Shown here: one piece after another, positions 1-7,158 of the stretch | Numbering within the stretch: position 1 is the stretch's first letter | Layout: each line of letters starts with the position of its first letter | Assembly: GCA_963205455.1 (NCBI GenBank) | Contig: CAUJJL010000063.1 | Span: forward strand, 1 to 36,286 | Length of the DNA: 36,286 nt | Direction: 5' to 3' | Source: Verrucomicrobiota bacterium | GTDB lineage: Bacteria > Verrucomicrobiota > Verrucomicrobiia > Opitutales > Opitutaceae | Notes under the pieces: generated by a model | What the model was told of the DNA's origin: nothing | The model's database searches: none | The model's input: only the letters and a program-made list of their open reading frames with translations | Made by a program: the position numbers and the translations under genes

Positions 1-29
1 GTCCAACGCAAACGCCGCGCCTCCGCCGC

Positions 30-851
30 ATGACCTCAATCCGCAGCCTCCGCCACCGCGTTGCCGATCCGATGCGGCTGTTTTCGGACTACATGAAACT
101 GACCGGCACGCCGTCGCTAGCTCCTGAGGTCGGCGAAAGAGGGCTTGCAGGCAAATCAGTGGGGCTCGTGAACGGCTCGAACTGGGTCAGTCTCTGGGGC
201 ACCTGGTTCGGCCGCAAATTCCTGCCTGGCGTCAAACTCGTTCACGCCGGGGGCGACCATGTCCAATTGCACTTCATGGCGGCGCATCACGCCGGCCGTC
301 CCTGCCCTCCCCCGGAGAACATTGCCAGTATCACGCATCTGGCCCGCGAGTTGGCCGAATTCCATCGCGTCGACGCCGTGCTGATCACCTGTTCCACGAT
401 GAACCGGGCCGCACCCGACGTGCGTCGAGCCCTTCGAGCCAGGCGGGTTCCGGTCGTGCAGATCGACGAGCCAATGATGGAGCGCGCGGTGGAACGTGGC
501 GGACGCATCCTGGTGATCGCCACACACGGCCCCACTGTTTCGAGCACACAGGCCCTTCTGCGGGAAACGGCGGCAAGGCTTGGCCGGACCGTGGAATTCG
601 ACGGCGCCACCGTCGAGGAAGCCTTTGAACTCCTGGGCAAAGGTGATCTGACCCGGCACAACCGGCTTATCAGCCGCGCCATCCGCAGCGGTCAAAAACG
701 CGGCAACCTTTCCACCGTTGTCCTGGCGCAACTTTCCATGAGCGTGTTCGCCATCGAGCATCCCGATGCCGAAACCGAGTTCGGTGTGCCGGTGCTTACA
801 AGCGGCGAATGCGGTTTCCAGCGCATTCGAGAAATCCTGCTCCGTTCCTGA
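30..851 (+). CDS. Asp/Glu/hydantoin racemase-like protein
   Basis: 273 residues, cytoplasmic, no signal peptide. It looks like the aspartate/glutamate/hydantoin racemase superfamily (arylmalonate decarboxylase-like fold), cofactor-independent enzymes with one active-site Cys in each pseudo-symmetric half. The first Cys would be in the ITCSTMNRA stretch near residue 121. The second would be in TSGECGF near residue 259, the usual place of the C-terminal catalytic Cys. Both are present, so it could be an active racemase or isomerase. The substrate is not readable. The ATG is 29 nt into the window and the frame stays open upstream, so the true start could be outside; in-frame ATGs at residues 15 and 22 are alternatives because similarity seems to begin only around residue 40. 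It converges on the DUF1593 gene with 58 nt between stops. Confidence 0.72.
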   Translation: MTSIRSLRHRVADPMRLFSDYMKLTGTPSLAPEVGERGLAGKSVGLVNGSNWVSLWGTWFGRKFLPGVKLVHAGGDHVQLHFMAAHHAGRPCPPPENIASITHLARELAEFHRVDAVLITCSTMNRAAPDVRRALRARRVPVVQIDEPMMERAVERGGRILVIATHGPTVSSTQALLRETAARLGRTVEFDGATVEEAFELLGKGDLTRHNRLISRAIRSGQKRGNLSTVVLAQLSMSVFAIEHPDAETEFGVPVLTSGECGFQRIREILLRS

Positions 852-909
852 AAATCCTTCTGACGCCGACTGCGCTGACGATTGGGCAATTGCAGACTTG
901 CCTGCCGGC

Positions 910-2421
910 CTACTTCCCTCCTGTGCGGGAACCATCGGGCTGCACTGCCAGCACAACGCGACGATAGGAGGTGAGCGAGGGCTGCCCATCGTCGGTCACT
1001 TCCAGAATCAAATGCACCGTCTGGCCAGCTTCGGCTGGTGGTACAACCATTGCCACCCTCTCGGATTCATCATGCCGGAGAGTTACCGCACCTCGGAATG
1101 TTCCTGCTTCACGATATTGCCACCACCGAAAGTGTAGCCGATCGCCATCCGGATCTGAAGAACCGTCGGCATCGAAGGCGAGCGTTTGGCCTGATTTCGC
1201 ATTGATCGTCAGGACATCCGTTGAATGATCCCCGTTTACCACAGCAACGGGCGCGTGGTTCGCCTCGTTCCGAGGTTTTACGCACCACACCATCCTGGAT
1301 GCGAAGTCGTTTGCGATCGCTCGCTGCCATCGGGCAAGCGTCCAGCGTGTACGTTCCTCTGATTCATTCGAACCGGGGCATGTATCCTCAGCGGTTGAAT
1401 AGTGCATTCTTGCGCCGTCATCCACCCGATGAAACCGTCCTCCCCAACCTCCCCATTCTGGATGCTCCGGAGAAGAAAGACCTCTAACTGACAGGAGATA
1501 CAAGAACGTCGGAGTATCCCCCTCCTTTACCCGAAGTTCGGTCCTTCCTGTTGCATTGGCAGGCGGGTAACCCGCACCCAGTGGACCACGGTCTTCAATG
1601 ACATTTCGTCGCACCCATGCTTCATCTGCCAGAGCAGGATCGCCTGCTCGATACATCGCGGGGCCCATGCCCCTGAACTGGACGAAGAAGAGATCGGGTA
1701 CGTTCTCCCAGAGCCAAGCTGTCCCCGTATCCTGCCAACTGCTCTGGCAGAGTCGAATTTTCGAGATGAAACGAGCCGCATCCTCAGTGGATCGTTCGCT
1801 GCGAACCTTGTTGATTGCACGGGCCAGGTCCATAGCACCTCCCCACACAGTCACCCACACCGGTCGCGGATCATCGCGATCGATAACCGAGATGATGTGC
1901 TCCGATGCCTCCGAATCGCCGCGTTCCCCGATCCATTTCTCTGCGGGATCGCTTATCCGGGTATCTCGTCCATCTTTCGGCCAGGGAATCGGGAAACCTT
2001 TTCCTCCCGGGGCCCAGCGCCGAATAACCGGTGCACCCGCCTTCACCAGCCGGATCAGTGCGTCCGCCGTCGGATACACATATCCGGGGCGTTCGTGTTG
2101 CCGCAGTATCGGCAATACCTTGCCATATTCAGCGATCTGTTCACGCATCAGATCCGGACGAACCGAGCCATCACCGTATGCGAGAGAGGTGGCGACAAGC
2201 CCCTCGATCTCAAACTCGTTCGCGTACACGAGTAGGCGGATCATGGACTGCTTGTCATCAGGATCCTTATAATAATCCGACAGCACCAGCAGACGTGGCC
2301 GGACAGCGCCTTTGTGTTCCACCACAGCAGTGCCACCTGCCACCGACGCCCCGGCATGGAAGAGGATGGCGACGATTGAAAGGAAGGCGGAACGAAAGCC
2401 GGTGCAAGAAAAGGAGGACAT
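910..2421 (-). CDS. Exported DUF1593 (Sde182-like) nucleoside hydrolase-like protein
   Basis: 503 residues with a Sec-type signal peptide (hydrophobic stretch about 11-29). Residues 42-330 match the DUF1593 family, which shares the Asp-rich metal site of nucleoside hydrolases: LSDYYKDPDDKQS at 48-59 supplies the clustered Asp residues (D49, D53, D55, D56). The C-terminal 100 residues form a PKD/Ig-like beta domain with a DADGSSDPDGD motif, as in Saccharophagus Sde182, which was described as binding cellulose. The protein probably acts in the periplasm or outside on a glycoside or nucleoside; the real substrate of the family is not established. It is divergent from the DUF4038 glycosidase, with a 507-bp shared upstream region, which suggests but does not prove a common carbohydrate role. 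It looks complete. Confidence 0.85.
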   Translation of the reverse strand: MSSFSCTGFRSAFLSIVAILFHAGASVAGGTAVVEHKGAVRPRLLVLSDYYKDPDDKQSMIRLLVYANEFEIEGLVATSLAYGDGSVRPDLMREQIAEYGKVLPILRQHERPGYVYPTADALIRLVKAGAPVIRRWAPGGKGFPIPWPKDGRDTRISDPAEKWIGERGDSEASEHIISVIDRDDPRPVWVTVWGGAMDLARAINKVRSERSTEDAARFISKIRLCQSSWQDTGTAWLWENVPDLFFVQFRGMGPAMYRAGDPALADEAWVRRNVIEDRGPLGAGYPPANATGRTELRVKEGDTPTFLYLLSVRGLSSPEHPEWGGWGGRFHRVDDGARMHYSTAEDTCPGSNESEERTRWTLARWQRAIANDFASRMVWCVKPRNEANHAPVAVVNGDHSTDVLTINAKSGQTLAFDADGSSDPDGDRLHFRWWQYREAGTFRGAVTLRHDESERVAMVVPPAEAGQTVHLILEVTDDGQPSLTSYRRVVLAVQPDGSRTGGK

Positions 2422-2928
2422 GATCTAAATCCTATGGTTATCAACCTGCGAATCACCAACGTCGATGATCTATCTTACCAAACCTGACGCGGCGCAACTT
2501 TCGTTCCGCGCACGGCATTGAGTCGATCCCGCAACACAAATCCACCGGAGAACGGCGCAAGCACAACCGGGAACAATCCCCGACCTCCCCTGCGTCATTG
2601 CGGAGGCGGAATCGACATCCATTTGTGACATCTTATCTGCGGCTGTTCAAATCTTCATGCATGCAATAGATTGAACTCAGCTCTCTTCAACCGAGATATC
2701 TCGTGGAATTTACGCGGGCGCGGCAGTCATCTGATGAGGAGACCTTGTCAGCTCAATTGCTCATTCAATCCATTGCACGGAACATGGGTTGCGTGGCCAA
2801 ACCCCATGCGGGTAATGATCGCCCCACACCCTCTACCCTAAAATCAACGTCCCCCTTTTCCCGTGAAGGCTCGAACCCGTTCACCTGTCGCTCTTCTCTC
2901 AAGGCGCGACAACGTCATACCTGCGCCG
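2422..2928. other. 507-bp divergent intergenic region
   Basis: The region separates the starts of the DUF1593 gene (minus) and the DUF4038 gene (plus), so it should hold both promoters. I found no convincing -35/-10 pair and no coding region with codon use like the neighbours. The one clear structure is the dyad at 2645-2676, given separately. The region is long for such a dense stretch, leaving room for a small RNA or regulator sites that I cannot identify by eye. Confidence 0.5.
2645..2676. promoter_or_regulatory. Imperfect dyad, possible operator or RNA hairpin
   Basis: GTTCAA plus TCT on the left (one bulged A at 2651) is complementary to AGATTGAAC on the right, giving 9 pairs around a 13-nt centre that contains the self-complementary octamers CATGCATG and TGCATGCA. 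It lies mid-way in the divergent region. It could be a repressor site or a transcribed hairpin. Seen directly; the function is inference. Confidence 0.3.
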
Positions 2929-4674
2929 ATGAGCAAGCGGTTCATCCCGTCGGTGATACAGTCGCTTGGATCCCTTGCAGTCGCCGCCTTTGTAATCTGC
3001 CTCGGCTCTGGCGCCGCCAAAGCCGATCCGCGGTCGAATGACGGACAAGGCACAGTCATGCGTTTCGACGTGCACGAGGTCTCCCTCACCGCATCCGGCA
3101 TTCACGACAATCCGTATGTCGCGATCACGGCTCAAGTGGAAATTATCGAGCCGGACGGACACTCCAGGCGCCAGTCACTCCTATTTTGGGACGGCGGTCA
3201 GACCTGGCGATTCCGGTTCTCACCCGACAGGGTCGGACTCTGGCAGTGGAAAGTGAAGAGCTCTGACCCGGCACTGAATGGCAGGAGCGGCCAATTCGAA
3301 TGCACGGAATCGAGCCTCCGCGGCAGCATTCAGCCGATGCCGGGACGGGGTAATCATTTCCAGTACCAGAATGGCGAACGCATGTGGTTTCTCGGAGATA
3401 CTGCCTGGTCATATATTCTGGACAATGCGGAGGAAAAGCTGGATCGCTCCTCTGCCGAGCTATACGCCGCGAACCGAGCCTCGCAGGGATTCAACGCGAT
3501 TCATCTCATGTTGCTGAGCGAGATCGGCTGGGGCAATCGCGGCGGAGCGCCCTGGTCGGATATTTCATCCGAAATGATCAATCCAGGTTATTTTCGGGAA
3601 GCGGATGAGCGGATCGCCTTTGCCAATTCCAAGGGACTGGTAACCGGCCTTGTGCTCGGGTGGGCCGACAAGGGACACCAGCCATTCTATTCCTGGAATA
3701 ATTTTCAAAGCCAGGAAGCCCGTAGGCGTTATGCGCGGTACATCGCAGCTCGGTACGGCGCTTACAATGTCTATTTTATCGTAGCGGGGGAATGGGAGAT
3801 TGAGGCACGCGGGCAGCAGGTCCCCAAAGACGTGGTGCGCCGCCAATTCATCGATCTCGGTGAGACCCTGCGCGCCGTAGATCCTCAGCGTCGTATGATT
3901 GGCATCCACCCCAAGGGAGAAATGACGCAGGGCGGCAGTTCACGCGATTTCAATCGCGACACCAAATGGATGGATTTTGGCGACTACCAACAGAACTACG
4001 TCAGGCTCCACGAAAACATCCTTGAATCGCGGATCTTCAAGAAACCCGTCATCAATGGCGAATATGCCTATTGGCTGCGCGACAACAACGGTGACGGGCT
4101 TGTGGACAAGGACCACAGTGCCAATCTCGAATCGATTCGTGCAGCCTCGTGGGACATTGTCATGGCGGGGGGCTACCTGGTCGCCGGATTCGGCTCCACC
4201 TACCTCGGGGGAGCCAGAAGCTTCACTGTCTTTCTTCCCGATGATCCTAGAAATGAGCCATGGCTCGAGCAACTTGCCCATATCAAGTCATTCTTCTCCG
4301 CAATCGAGTACTGGAAACTTGAGCCCCACGACCACCTGCTTTCCTGCGAGGACAGTCGTACGGCGGACCGGTGGTCACAATCAAAATTGGGAGAGAGAAC
4401 GGCCAACCTTCGAACTGCGCCAACAACAACGTATTGGTGCCTCACTGACCTTGAGAAGGCGTATGTCGTTTACGTACGCGGAACCACAAAATCCGTGAAC
4501 CTCGATTTGGGCAAGAGTGGTCGACACTCTTGGCATATCGATTTGTTCAATCCCCGCAACGGCAGCTGGAAAACAATGCCACCACTGACTGCTACCAGAC
4601 AGTCGTATTCCTTCTCCCCTCCGGATGACCAGGATTGGATCGCGGTCCTTAATGCGGATGACAAGGACACTTGA
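2929..4674 (+). CDS. Exported DUF5060-DUF4038 glycoside hydrolase (apiosidase-like)
   Basis: 581 residues from the ATG at 2929. This start gives a normal signal peptide (MSKRFIP then a hydrophobic run to about residue 32); an upstream GTG at 2863 would bury it. Domains: DUF5060 beta domain about 42-125, DUF4038 TIM-barrel about 140-460 with the family WFLGDTAW motif at 153-160, and a C-terminal putative collagen-binding (Ig-like) domain about 505-577. Candidate catalytic acids are E288 in VAGEWE and E378 in INGEYAYW. Related DUF4038 enzymes include GH140 apiosidases and other pectin side-chain hydrolases, so a role in plant polysaccharide breakdown is likely, but the sugar is unknown. No Shine-Dalgarno sequence is evident. 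Divergent from the DUF1593 gene. Confidence 0.87.
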   Translation: MSKRFIPSVIQSLGSLAVAAFVICLGSGAAKADPRSNDGQGTVMRFDVHEVSLTASGIHDNPYVAITAQVEIIEPDGHSRRQSLLFWDGGQTWRFRFSPDRVGLWQWKVKSSDPALNGRSGQFECTESSLRGSIQPMPGRGNHFQYQNGERMWFLGDTAWSYILDNAEEKLDRSSAELYAANRASQGFNAIHLMLLSEIGWGNRGGAPWSDISSEMINPGYFREADERIAFANSKGLVTGLVLGWADKGHQPFYSWNNFQSQEARRRYARYIAARYGAYNVYFIVAGEWEIEARGQQVPKDVVRRQFIDLGETLRAVDPQRRMIGIHPKGEMTQGGSSRDFNRDTKWMDFGDYQQNYVRLHENILESRIFKKPVINGEYAYWLRDNNGDGLVDKDHSANLESIRAASWDIVMAGGYLVAGFGSTYLGGARSFTVFLPDDPRNEPWLEQLAHIKSFFSAIEYWKLEPHDHLLSCEDSRTADRWSQSKLGERTANLRTAPTTTYWCLTDLEKAYVVYVRGTTKSVNLDLGKSGRHSWHIDLFNPRNGSWKTMPPLTATRQSYSFSPPDDQDWIAVLNADDKDT

Positions 4675-4773
4675 GCCCGCCGCCCCCTCCGCTCAATTCA
4701 TGAAAGAGAAGGAGCCAAAGCCCGCCCCTTAAATTTCTTTGACTTCTCGATCACCTGAGCACCGATCCCATAT

Positions 4774-4820
4774 TGCAGAACTTGATGGACACAACTGGCA
4801 GCATGCAGATCTTTGCAGAT
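4774..4820 (+). promoter_or_regulatory. Three in-phase TGCAGA repeats upstream of cytochrome b562-like gene
   Basis: TGCAGA occurs at 4774, 4804 and 4814. The spacings of 30 and 10 bp equal whole helical turns, so the copies would face the same side of the DNA. The last two extend to TGCAGAT. The cluster ends about 76 nt before the ATG, a usual place for an activator or response-regulator site. The motif is short, so chance is possible. Confidence 0.25.
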
Positions 4821-4896
4821 AGTCGCGACCGGTGAGCCATCGGTCCCTCGGGATTTGAATTGCCCTGTCTCGTTCGTCCTGCCCGACTGGAATCGA

Positions 4897-5337
4897 ATGA
4901 AAAAACTGCTCATTGCCCTCATGATTTGCGCGGTTGCCGTCCCCGGCATTCGTGCCCAAAATGCTTCTGAAAAGGATGACAAGCCCACCACCGAGTTGGG
5001 CAAGTCGATGGACGACCTTAGCGCCGCGTACAAGAAGCTGCGCCGTCAGGTCAAGGATGCTTCGCACAACGAAAGCTCGCTCGCTTTGCTCAAGTCGATC
5101 CGCACCGCGGCCGAACACGCAGCCACTCTGACACCCGCCCTGGCGGAAGACCAGCCCGCCAACAAGCGCGAGGCATTCGTAGCCGCATTCCACAAGAAAA
5201 TGCACGAGTTCATTGCCAATCTCGAACCCCTCGAGGCAGCCCTCAAGTCCAACAACAACACAGAGGCTGCTGCAATCGTCGCCAAACTGGGTGACATGCA
5301 GAAAAAAGGCCACAAGGAATTCAAGAAGCCGGACTGA
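4897..5337 (+). CDS. Periplasmic cytochrome b562-like protein
   Basis: 146 residues from the ATG at 4897, chosen because it starts a clean signal peptide (MKKLLIALM to about residue 20, ending IRAQ). The mature part is an all-helical four-helix-bundle candidate. It fits the cytochrome b562 pattern: axial Met near the start of helix 1 (M38 in KSMDDL), an ATLTPAL segment where E. coli b562 has ATPPKL, and axial His near the C-terminus (H139 in KKGHKEF). There is no CxxCH, so any haem would be non-covalent. The family is thought to carry electrons in the periplasm, but its physiological partner is often unknown. It is followed by a strong terminator and is probably monocistronic. Confidence 0.75.
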   Translation: MKKLLIALMICAVAVPGIRAQNASEKDDKPTTELGKSMDDLSAAYKKLRRQVKDASHNESSLALLKSIRTAAEHAATLTPALAEDQPANKREAFVAAFHKKMHEFIANLEPLEAALKSNNNTEAAAIVAKLGDMQKKGHKEFKKPD

Positions 5338-5414
5338 TTCATCCCGGGAAGACTGCGTTCTCCGATCCCTCCTCCTACAGCGACCATCGCAGGGGATTCG
5401 GTGAAATACCTTCA

Positions 5415-5448
5415 AAACCCGCCTCGCGAAACTTCGCAGGGCGGGTTT
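5415..5448. terminator. Bidirectional Rho-independent terminator
   Basis: AAACCCGCC at 5415-5423 pairs with GGCGGGTTT at 5440-5448, and an inner GCGA/TCGC pairing (5426-5429 with 5434-5437) closes on a tetraloop. The stem is flanked by A and T tracts, so it can work on both strands. It sits between the stops of the b562-like gene (5337) and the convergent FAD oxidoreductase gene (5468), where such an element is expected. Confidence 0.85.
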
Positions 5449-5467
5449 CCTAGTTGATAGCGCCCGC

Positions 5468-6940
5468 TCACACAGTTACGGAGTCTCCTGTCACGGCATC
5501 CCGCTCTTCCTGCCTGAGGGCAAAGAGGTGCTTGTCGATCCGGTTTGCGGTGATCACCCCGTAGTTGATCGTCCCCAGCCACCCCGACATGATGATGCCC
5601 ACGCTGCCCGCGTGAAAAAGTCCGGGCAGCTTTTCCGGAAGATCCATCGACACCTTCAGCCCCTCGAATTTCGTGCCGAACGACGTTCCCCCCATGTGGG
5701 TGGTGTAGCGCTCAATCGTTCTCGGCGTCGCAGCTTCCATCCAGTCGATTTTTTCGCGCACGCTCGGAATAAACTCCTCCAGCGCCACTAGCGACTCCTC
5801 AATCAGCCGACACTTGTGGGCTTCATAGTCCTCCTCCGACAACGACTTCCAGTCCGGATATCTCCCATTCAACGAGGCCACGACGGTGTATCGTTCGGAT
5901 CCGGGGCGCGTATCAGGATAGTATACCGAGAACGTGCGACTCGTGGTGTGAAAATCCGTAAGCTCCTCACTGCTGAACTTCGGCGCACGCGATGTGAAAA
6001 CAAGATCGCCGATATGCGGGATCGTCTCGCCCTTTCTGATGCCAAAGTACACCTGGCAGGACGACGTGTTGATGCGCACCGCCCGGGCCGCTTCGACATA
6101 GTCCACAGGGAAATTCTCCTCCCCCGCCATGCGGAAGATCGTGTTCTTGATATTGGCATTCGAAAGGATCGCCCGCGCACGGATCACGCGCCCGCTCTTG
6201 CTCACAATGCCTGCAGCCACCTTCTTTCCACCGCGGTCTTCAACCAGGATCCGGTCCACAAGAACCCGCTTCCGGCATTCGACGCCATTCCGCTTCAGCT
6301 CTTCGATCATCTTTGCGATCAGCAGATCGGATCCGCCCCGGAACGTGTAGACTCCCGCTCCCATGAAGTTCGAGAAGACGATTCCATACGTGATCGCGGG
6401 ATCGTCCAGCGTGGAGCCGTTGGCGTAGGCAATCGGCTCCATCAGCAGCCTGTGCACGTCATCCCGCCCGGGAAAAAATCGCTCAAACAACTCGCGTGTC
6501 GTTTCCGGATTGTTATCGTAATAGTTCAACGACCTCAGGTGGTCATAGAAACTTTCGACCACTTCCCTGCTCAGACCGAATTGCTCTATGAGAACGCGGC
6601 TGTAGTCGTCCCGCGTGAAGGTCGTGCGCACATCCATCTGGGGATTCACAAACCGTATGTCCTTCAACTGCACGATCGCTTCGGCGATTTCCTTCGTCCA
6701 ATACTTGCGGCAGGACTTGATCATGCCGCTCGGAAACCCGTGCAGCGAGATGTCGAAGATGTGACCGCCCTTGCGCGTAAACCAGGTTGCCAGTCCCCCA
6801 AACTGATAGTGGTGCTCCAGCAGCAGCACACGGTGCCCCGCCTTCGCGAGCACATTGGCCCCGGTCAATCCACCCAAACCGCTTCCAATCACGATCACGT
6901 CATACTCGTCAGCAACTCCTTTAAGCCAATCATACGCCAT
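5468..6940 (-). CDS. NAD(P)/FAD-dependent oxidoreductase, phytoene desaturase/CrtISO-like
   Basis: 490 residues from the ATG at 6940. The N-terminal Rossmann dinucleotide site is [18 protein letters not shown] (about 14-31), followed by [11 protein letters not shown], as in the amine oxidase/phytoene dehydrogenase superfamily. The C-terminal FAD segment is [21 protein letters not shown], with the family's closing glycine-rich helix. It resembles carotenoid isomerase (CrtISO) and retinol saturase relatives more than classical CrtI. No other carotenoid gene lies nearby, so the substrate is open. A GGGAGGT lies 18 nt upstream of the chosen ATG, and an in-frame ATG at 6970 precedes it, so the start is uncertain. 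Divergent from the M16 peptidase gene. Confidence 0.82.
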   Translation of the reverse strand: MAYDWLKGVADEYDVIVIGSGLGGLTGANVLAKAGHRVLLLEHHYQFGGLATWFTRKGGHIFDISLHGFPSGMIKSCRKYWTKEIAEAIVQLKDIRFVNPQMDVRTTFTRDDYSRVLIEQFGLSREVVESFYDHLRSLNYYDNNPETTRELFERFFPGRDDVHRLLMEPIAYANGSTLDDPAITYGIVFSNFMGAGVYTFRGGSDLLIAKMIEELKRNGVECRKRVLVDRILVEDRGGKKVAAGIVSKSGRVIRARAILSNANIKNTIFRMAGEENFPVDYVEAARAVRINTSSCQVYFGIRKGETIPHIGDLVFTSRAPKFSSEELTDFHTTSRTFSVYYPDTRPGSERYTVVASLNGRYPDWKSLSEEDYEAHKCRLIEESLVALEEFIPSVREKIDWMEAATPRTIERYTTHMGGTSFGTKFEGLKVSMDLPEKLPGLFHAGSVGIIMSGWLGTINYGVITANRIDKHLFALRQEERDAVTGDSVTV

Positions 6941-7081
6941 AACCCCGTGACATGACGTACCTCCCTTCAAAAGCGCAATAGGGAAGTCACTGCGCGAAGG
7001 TTGACGCAGTCCAACTGCATGGATTCCCTCTCAAATTCCACCTATCCCATCCAGTGCCACTCCGCACCCATTTCACCTCGC

Positions 7082-7099
7082 TTGGTCCTTTCGGACCAA
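7082..7099 (+). other. Hairpin in the M16 peptidase leader
   Basis: TTGGTCC and GGACCAA form a perfect 7-bp stem with a TTTC loop, 59 nt upstream of the chosen ATG at 7159. No T-run follows on either strand, so it is not an intrinsic terminator. It could be a 5' UTR stem or a protein-binding dyad. Confidence 0.35.
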
Positions 7100-7158
7100 A
7101 CGCCAGCGTTCGGCTCTATCCCATTGACCCAGCTCCCAAGTCCCGCGCTTCATTCCTC

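Noticed and set aside
156..989. Minus-strand open frame of 277 codons opposite the racemase-like gene
   Set aside because: Antisense to a recognisable enzyme and overlaps the end of the DUF1593 gene; no domain is visible.
5816..6955. Plus-strand open frame of 379 codons opposite the FAD oxidoreductase
   Set aside because: Antisense shadow with Arg/His-rich composition caused by high GC; the opposite strand has clear FAD motifs.
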